Source: Mesocentrotus franciscanus (taxonomy: Eukaryota; Echinodermata; Echinoidea; Camarodonta; Strongylocentrotidae). From it: a stretch of 64,000 nucleotides of DNA. This document shows positions 58,901 through 64,000 of the stretch, one piece after another. Positions within the stretch are counted from its first letter, which is position 1. Every line of letters begins with the position of its first letter. Below the pieces are notes generated by a model. That model made no database searches and was not told the origin of the DNA. It saw only the letters and a list, made by a program, of their open reading frames with translations. The DNA lies in the NCBI GenBank assembly GCA_037976565.1, contig CP137668.1, forward strand, positions 7,004,496 to 7,068,495, written 5' to 3'. The position numbers and the translations under genes are program-made.

Positions 58901-61900
58901 CAGCCATGTGAGTAGTAGAAAAATCAATTTAAGATAATTTTGTATTACTTGTCATTCAAGTAGATGAGCTGTGGTTTGGTGGATAAGTCACCAGGCTATG
59001 GGTACGGGTTTCGTATCCCTGCCGCAGCACTAAACGTCCTTTGGCAAAACATTAATTTAGTTTAACCACACGTGACCCGAAGAGGAAAATGGGTACTGGC
59101 AGAAAAGAATTCTTTACAATGCTAGAGCGCCATAATGGCAGCCATGCCAAAGATGGGGTAATAAGTTTGGAGCGCCATTCAAGAACCTGTTATTTCATCT
59201 GGACGACTGCGCCTGGATCATCGCCCCAGACCACTCCGTTAGAGACAGTTCCACACGAACAAGGAATAATTACTCCTTAATTATCCCAAGTAAGTACCCC
59301 TTAAATGCTAGATAAGTTTGGGGTCACTAACCTGGAGTATAATTTATCTGGTTTGGTACGCCAGGGGAAGGCTTGAAAGTACAGTCAACAGGCCATCAGC
59401 GACCACCTGTATAGAAAAACCACCTGCATGTAAAGACCACATTTCTGTTTCCTTCGAACAGTTTTTCTCATGGAAACCTGCACTAAAGGAAGCTGTACCT
59501 AAAGAGCAGTTTTCATAATTATGCAGATTGCACTTTATCTTCATCTTGCCAAAACATGGAGTTCTTAAATGATATTACTTCAACTACATGCTGGCCTACT
59601 GTTTTGTTGGGATGAAAAGCCGGCAAATTATAAAAATTATAAAAAAAATTAAACGTTGATTGTAACGCAAACCATTTAAAGCCCCACTGCACTATTTGTA
59701 GCTACTTGCTCCCTCTATGTAGAAAAACAATTCCTAATTAAGCGGTGCCCGTTGGTCCCCCATGATCCTCTTTTTCTTATGTTAATTGAGAGCTGAGTTG
59801 ATGAGATAACCACCTGTCAGTGACCACGCTGGGAGGTATAATCCCTCCTGGCCAAACTAGTGCAGACAGGCTTTAAGACCTCATTTTTCACAAACTCGGT
59901 CATCTTATCTGCTTGTGGCAATATAACCTATCGTATTATATCATTTTTTCAATTTTCTGTCTATGTTATCATCTGATCAGTTTACTGCTACATTTGGGAG
60001 TATGTCTCTCTTTCGAATGGTTCGTATCCTACCGCTTCGAGATGGGAGCATCATAGTCCCATACACGCTAACATTCGATGGGGCTACTGCAGTAACCCTA
60101 AACGACATAGAGGCTGCTTTCAACGCTACAGTCCAGGAACCGACTAGGGAGCTCTCCCAAACCGATCTCTTTCTCGCCCTGACTAGTGATGGTGGAATTG
60201 GTGATACTGTTGGTAAGTTGTACATGTACATCTGGATATAGTGGTATAGCTACGATGTTTGGGGGCGGGGGGAAGGGCAGTGGGGCACGTGCTATTTGCC
60301 CATCGAATCGGGACAACCCTCCCCGACGCTCACACCAGAGTCAGAGTGAGAGAGAGAGAGAGATGGAGAACAACAAACAAAATGTTTAAGTGTTGATCAT
60401 TACTCTCTCATGAAAGTATAAGGTGATACGGCATTCTATCGACCTGATTTAACTGAAAACCTATAGAACTGAATCAGTAATGTGTACGATGAGCTCTCTG
60501 TCTTCGCCTTGAAATCGAATGAGTCACTTCTTTCCAATAGTGACGTTAAAGGTCGGTCCCTAGACGTAGATAATAATCATAATTATCTGATCATTGATAC
60601 ACGTCTGTAAAATTACAATCATCCTCACTCTTAAGCTTGTTTGTACTATTGTAGTTCATTCTGTTCTGTCTTTGTCACGGATAATAATTTCAAATATGGC
60701 AGTATGTAATTATGACTTGGTTCTTATTCAGGTTTATACCTACTTTCCTGTGTTTTTCTTTCTTCAATGCAGAGATATGTCCAGCTGGCTACTGTAGCAA
60801 TGGAGGTACTTGCAATGTCGTTACAACAGACACGTATGCCTTTGAGTGCAGGTATACCTCCCATCTCGTAGAAATAAACACATTTCAAAAATAAGATCTT
60901 ACAAATACACCAATTTCATATTAATGCATGATATTTATATCTCATGTGCTCAGTGATAGAATATTCCATTCTCTTCTTTTGCGTTATTGTATTTTAAGTG
61001 CCAAAGCGGGTGAAATCAAGACCAACTGCCTTGCCCGATTTTGACTCGATGTTTTGAACATGGAAATAAAGCTCTTTCGAGTTGTATCTTTAGTATCACG
61101 AAATTAAATCTTATTCTAAGGGTCAAGGCAACATAATTCGTATCATTCAAATAGGCATATAATAATATTATTACAATATATTATATTACAATATATTATA
61201 CTGATTTGCTTTCAAACCTCTGATATTCCTGTTATCAAGCACATAATTATATACAGTGCGTCCCCCAAAAAACTATACACTTTTGAAATGGCTGCCGAAT
61301 AAAAAATTATATGATTCTGGGGGAAGAGTTTAATATGTATGGAAAGCTCATAAACTCAACTTTCATAAGACACCAAAAGTCCGAAAATAATTCATGCTTG
61401 GGTGAGCACTGCTCACTTTTGTAAAGGGTATGAAAATTAGGTTGCGCAGGAATTAGCCTTCCAATTTGTGAGAGGTAAATCCTTTGGAGCTTAAAAAATT
61501 GAGGGTGATATGATTCATTCATGATTTGCTGAGTGAATTTCATGGTTTATTAAACCAAACTTGTATGCATGAGTGAACATGAATTGCATTGTTTATTGTA
61601 GCATTGTAACTTTCCTGGTAAACTCAGTGGTGAGTTCATGGGAGTCAGGATGGGGTGATGGTACATGTTGTAATTTCCATATTACAAACTGTTATTTTTA
61701 CATCTGTGACTTTGAATAAAAGCCTTCACCCCACATTTCAGTTATTGTAAGATTAGTTGAACATCTCATTGATTTACTTAATAACCAGATGGGGATTATG
61801 TAAATTGATTATTCAAATATGGTTTGTTGAAAAAAGGAATGTCACAGATGTTGGCTACTTATTATTCAGGTAAATGGGTAACCCTATGTAAAAATAACAG

Positions 61901-63774
61901 TTTGTAACATGGAAATTACAACATGTACCATCACTCCATCTTGACTCCCATGAACACACCACTGAGTCTACCAGGGAAAGTTACAATGCTACAATAAACA
62001 ATGTAATTCCTGTTCAACCATGCATAAAAGTTTGGTTTAATTAACCATGAAATTCACTCAGCAAATCATGAATGTATCATATCACCCTCAATGGTGTAAG
62101 CTCCAAAGGAGTTACCTCTCACAAATTGGAAGGCTGATTCCTGCGCAACCTAATTTTCATACCCTTTACAAAAGTGAGCAGTGCTCACCCAAGCATGAAT
62201 TATTTTCGGACTTTTTGGTGTCATATGAAAGTTGAGTTTATGAGCTTTCCATACATATAAAACTTTCCCCCCAAAATTATATATTTTTTTATTCGGCAGC
62301 CATTTCAAAAGTGTATAGTTTTTTTTTGGGACGCACTGTATAACCTGTTCTATCTCTTAAGTCTGTCATGCCTTCTCCAATCGATTAGCCATCATCCTTA
62401 GAACCGTTCAATAATCTGATGTTGATCAATTAGCTTACATCTACTTTAGATATCACTTAAACCAATTCATTAATCTTGATTGCGGTTGTTTATGCTTTAT
62501 GAATTATTGCATTTATGTTTTGATTTTTTTTAATTTTTCCGAAACAGTTGTCAGTCTGGGTTAACAGGAGCACAGTGTCAAGATATGACAAGTAAGTTTG
62601 CACTGACATCATCCGATGAAGATTTTCTCTTGGACTCCTATTAAACTTTTGTGATCGGAGATGTTAATTTGATTGTGATAATGACAATCAGTCCTTCATT
62701 TTGGCAGCAGATAAAACGCTTTACAATTTTCGTATATATAACATACCATCTTGCTTATGAAGGTTTTCACGATAAGGCACAGAAAAGCTATACTTGGTAG
62801 ACACTTACACGATTTTAGGCAAACTCACATCATTAAATGGAGAAAGGCGGTACTCGTATTTTGATAAATTTCGAAATTTCTTGGAATCTGAATTTGGTTT
62901 TGAGTAGAGTATAAATAAATGGGATATTATTCTACTGTTGACAGGTTTATGTGTCTTATAGCCGACATAGATGAAATTAATTGAGATTCTAAACCAAATA
63001 TTCCTTTATTTCCAAAGTCAGTGCATCAGTCAATCAAAGTAGATGTTTCATATTCTCAAATGATCTAAAAATCGATACATGATTTAAATACATGATTTAA
63101 ATACATGATACATGATTTAAATTGTATTAGCAGAAAAAAAGACCAATCCTAGACTATCTTTTAAGTAGTGATTGGCTTGAAGCAAAGCTTGTCGTGGATA
63201 GACCTTGGTTGTTAGTTCTTGTCCAGTACGTCACTGTTTCTAACTAGATAGCAACTACTTTCGAAAAATCGACCTAGGGCAATTCAATAGCCTTGTGCAT
63301 CACCTATTGAAATGTGCGAACATGACAATCATATGACTTATTACGTTATCCGAACATGATTTCCATGGGGCATACAATAGGGTATTGAAATTGCCCTCAA
63401 TTTTTTTTCTTCAAAAATAATGTTTTCTGTTCATAACATAATTCTTCTACGTCCACCATGCAGGCCAGCTGAGCACGGTTGCAATCATCGGGATCTTCCT
63501 GGGTGTGATGGGTTTAATCCTCGTTCTCCTGCTTGTCTGTTGCTGCTGTCTGTGGTTGATGGGTGCGAGGTCGAGAATGCCTGCTGATGAGGAGTACCTG
63601 GTGGACAAAGCACCCCAGCCCATGCTCATGCTGCCAATGGTGAAGAAAACGATCTCTAATTACACCCTATACAAAATACTGTTGCATGAATATTATTATA
63701 TAAAAATGCCTCTTGTAGTCTTGCGACACTCTTCGAGGGGTGCTCGATCTCTTAGTACTCTTACACTCGTATGA
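43973..63774 (+). CDS. type I membrane protein with nine HYR-type domains, SEA-like region and EGF
   Basis: Exons: 43973-44066, 47064-47267, 48504-48721, 49900-50127, 50646-50900, 51601-51870, 52685-52936, 53325-53576, 55173-55427, 55898-56158, 57375-57472, 58042-58273, 58774-58907, 59981-60212, 60773-60851, 62548-62591, 63464-63774. Allowing one missing base in exon 3, the total is about 1139 residues with every junction in phase. Exon 1 is a signal peptide (IVFFAVVVISLSG). Exons 2-10 each hold one HYR-type domain, all phase 1-1, with CPxN starts, SGS/SHxPGxxFP cores and TYTAxDSSGN..CxFxVTV ends. Residues about 764-995 are SEA-like (GSIIVPYTLTF). An EGF domain (CPAGYCSNGGTC..CQSGLTGAQC) is split over two exons. 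A transmembrane helix lies at about 1041-1067, then a short tail. HYR domains mediate adhesion (hyalin in urchin embryos). A donor-like ATG|GTGAAG near 63639 means the tail may splice to exons beyond the window. N-glycosylation sites are frequent. Confidence 0.88.
44067..47063 (+). other. intron 1 of the HYR gene
   Basis: 3.0 kb, with short GAT/ATT repeats (44400-44430), a (TG)n run next to GA/GGGA-rich sequence (45000-45130) and otherwise AT-rich DNA. No other gene supported. Confidence 0.7.
48504..48721 (+). pseudogene. HYR exon 3 with a one-base frameshift
   Basis: Starts NPICPTNISMSSDENVTTTN and continues to ENRID. The frame then hits TGA at 48611-48613. The neighbouring frame continues PFPLTSNPLNGTTFDLG and ends CTFKVEV, a proper HYR end. 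One base is missing at about 48599-48606 (GACCTTTTCC). Because the exon is phase 1-1, skipping it would also keep the downstream frame. Confidence 0.85.
51005..51327. mobile_element. 323-bp inverted minisatellite element in a HYR intron
   Basis: Left part GGACACCTACCCCTGGACAT then CCACCCCCGGATAAC, followed by many GGACAACTACCCC units. The right part is their complement, ending ATGTCCAGGGGGTAGGTGTCC. The direct repeat CTATTTTTG flanks it (50996-51004, 51328-51336), consistent with a 9-bp target duplication. No coding frame. Confidence 0.7.
51340..51530 (+). repeat. GTA/GGTATT-rich simple repeat
   Basis: Imperfect GTGGTAGTAGTAG and later TGGTATTGGTATT units in intron 5 of the HYR gene. Confidence 0.7.
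52965..53140 (+). repeat. TCA/ATC simple repeat
   Basis: CATCATCATCATT-type repeats in intron 7 of the HYR gene. Confidence 0.85.
53580..53920 (+). repeat. polypyrimidine tract
   Basis: About 340 bp of TTCTTC/TCCTCC-type sequence with very few purines, just after HYR exon 8. Open frames across it are compositional artefacts. Confidence 0.85.
54170..54499 (+). mobile_element. 330-bp hAT-type miniature element with 8-bp target duplication
   Basis: The left end is CAGTGGCGGATCCAGGGGG; the complement of the right end is CAGGGGCGGATCCAGCCGG. The first 15 bases match with one difference. CCTGGGCC flanks both sides (54162-54169, 54500-54507). The interior has repeated A-rich units (GGGAAAAAAAATTT, TTCGGGTGCCAAA) and no transposase. 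It lies in HYR intron 8. Confidence 0.93.
56980..57345 (+). repeat. tRNA-derived SINE (first family)
   Basis: B box GGGTTCGATACCC, then CTCTCCACCCAGGTGTCAAA, AGAATGCTCCCAAGGGAGTA, GTGTGCGGGCTAGCCTGAAT and a terminal GTGCTTAGAGACATTG..GGCACTACATAGAT. Full length, ending just before HYR exon 11 (57375). Confidence 0.85.
58962..59185 (+). repeat. tRNA-derived SINE (first family), shorter copy
   Basis: GATGAGCTGTGGTTTGGTGG head and CGTCCTTTGGCAAAACATTA, GAAAATGGGTACTGG and GGAGCGCCATTC body, in HYR intron 13. Confidence 0.7.
59384..59515 (+). repeat. dispersed repeat shared with 9226-9352
   Basis: TAAAGACCACATTTCTGTTTC, TTTCTCATGGAAACCTGCAC and TAAAGGAAGCTGTACC correspond to the block in the DENND3 intron. 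Confidence 0.55.
59752..59880 (+). repeat. dispersed repeat shared with 35203-35327
   Basis: GAGCTGAGTTGATGAGATAA, TGTCAGTGACCACGCTGG and GCCAAACTAGTGCAGACAGG are the complement of the copy near Trf-B. It ends about 100 bp before HYR exon 14. Confidence 0.8.
61254..62338. mobile_element. 1.1-kb fold-back element with TA target site
   Basis: Starts CAGTGCGTCCCCCAAAAAAC and ends GTTTTTTTTTGGGACGCACTG, flanked by TA (61252-61253, 62339-62340). The two arms are about 450-500 bp each and nearly complementary along their length (for example GAGCACTGCTCACTTTTGTA against TACAAAAGTGAGCAGTGCTC). A short unique centre (about 61740-61850) separates them. No transposase. Its terminal CAGTGCGT is shared with the element at 36740-37736. 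It sits in the intron that splits the EGF domain. Confidence 0.93.
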
Positions 63775-64000
63775 CAGTCCGATGATGAGAAAGTACTCCA
63801 TGAATCTATACTGCGCTGTTTGCTATTTAAAAAAAACTAATTTCATCCTAGTGACACCATTATCAAACTACAACAAATTAGATCAGCCTTTGGTACCCAG
63901 TTTTTTGTTAAAGTTTATTATTATCGTTAATCGAAAAATCCCCCTCACGATCTAAATCTAGATCTAAATCGCCGCTCTGGTTATCCATGATAATTCGTTA
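63775..64000. other. region after the last HYR exon
   Basis: AT-rich. Either 3' UTR or, if the donor near 63639 is used, intron. Repeated GATCTAAATCTA at 63950-63969. Confidence 0.4.

Noticed and set aside
63464..63774. HYR protein tail residues after PMLMLPM taken as certain
   Set aside because: The sequence after 63639 is AT-rich and preceded by a donor-like GTGAAG, so the last 45 codons may be intron; the stop at 63774 is kept only as the simplest reading.
1..64000. CRISPR array, operon or prokaryotic elements
   Set aside because: Repeats are eukaryotic simple repeats and transposons; genes are intron-rich with GT-AG junctions.

Overview
This is animal nuclear DNA, almost certainly from a sea urchin. 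It has long introns with GT-AG junctions, tRNA-derived SINEs, many short inverted-repeat DNA elements and AT-rich spacers. The decisive evidence is a cluster of Transformer (Trf, formerly 185/333) genes, an immune effector family known only from echinoids. The species cannot be fixed from the sequence; Strongylocentrotus or a relative fits.

Layout. (1) 1-16741, + strand: the last 15 coding exons of a DENND3 orthologue (C-terminal 714 residues, including the PHenn-type region and WD40 repeats). Three introns hold decayed tandem copies of the next exon. One intron carries a 1.0-kb TTA-flanked element, and two copies of a 1.2-1.4-kb element lie in and just after the gene. (2) 17-24.5 kb: repeats, plus one unrecognised 137-codon ORF. 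(3) 24515-25143, - strand: RITA1 (RBPJ-interacting and tubulin-associated protein), broken by a one-base shift. (4) 25.2-31 kb: intergenic DNA with a perfect 38-bp palindrome, a hAT-type miniature element with 8-bp target duplication, and about 68 GAA units. (5) 31-40.6 kb, - strand: three tandem Trf loci in duplicated blocks bounded by CT/TA, GAT and GTA repeats. The middle gene is nearly all lost in a 500-N gap. (6) 40.8-43.5 kb: a decayed LINE reverse transcriptase and a GC-rich repeat-like island. (7) 43973-63774, + strand: a 17-exon gene for a type I membrane protein (signal peptide, nine HYR-type exons, SEA-like region, EGF, transmembrane helix, short tail).

Coding phases agree across every DENND3 and HYR junction except for one missing base in HYR exon 3. 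RITA1 and Trf-A carry similar one-base shifts, and Trf-C has a one-base difference at its 3' end. These may be assembly indels, alleles or real lesions.

Functional picture: DENND3 (Rab12 exchange factor, trafficking and autophagy) and RITA1 (Notch/RBPJ and tubulin) are housekeeping-type neighbours. Between RITA1 and a large HYR surface protein sits a fast-evolving block of secreted immune effectors, embedded in the tandem repeats and inverted-repeat elements expected to promote gene duplication and loss.
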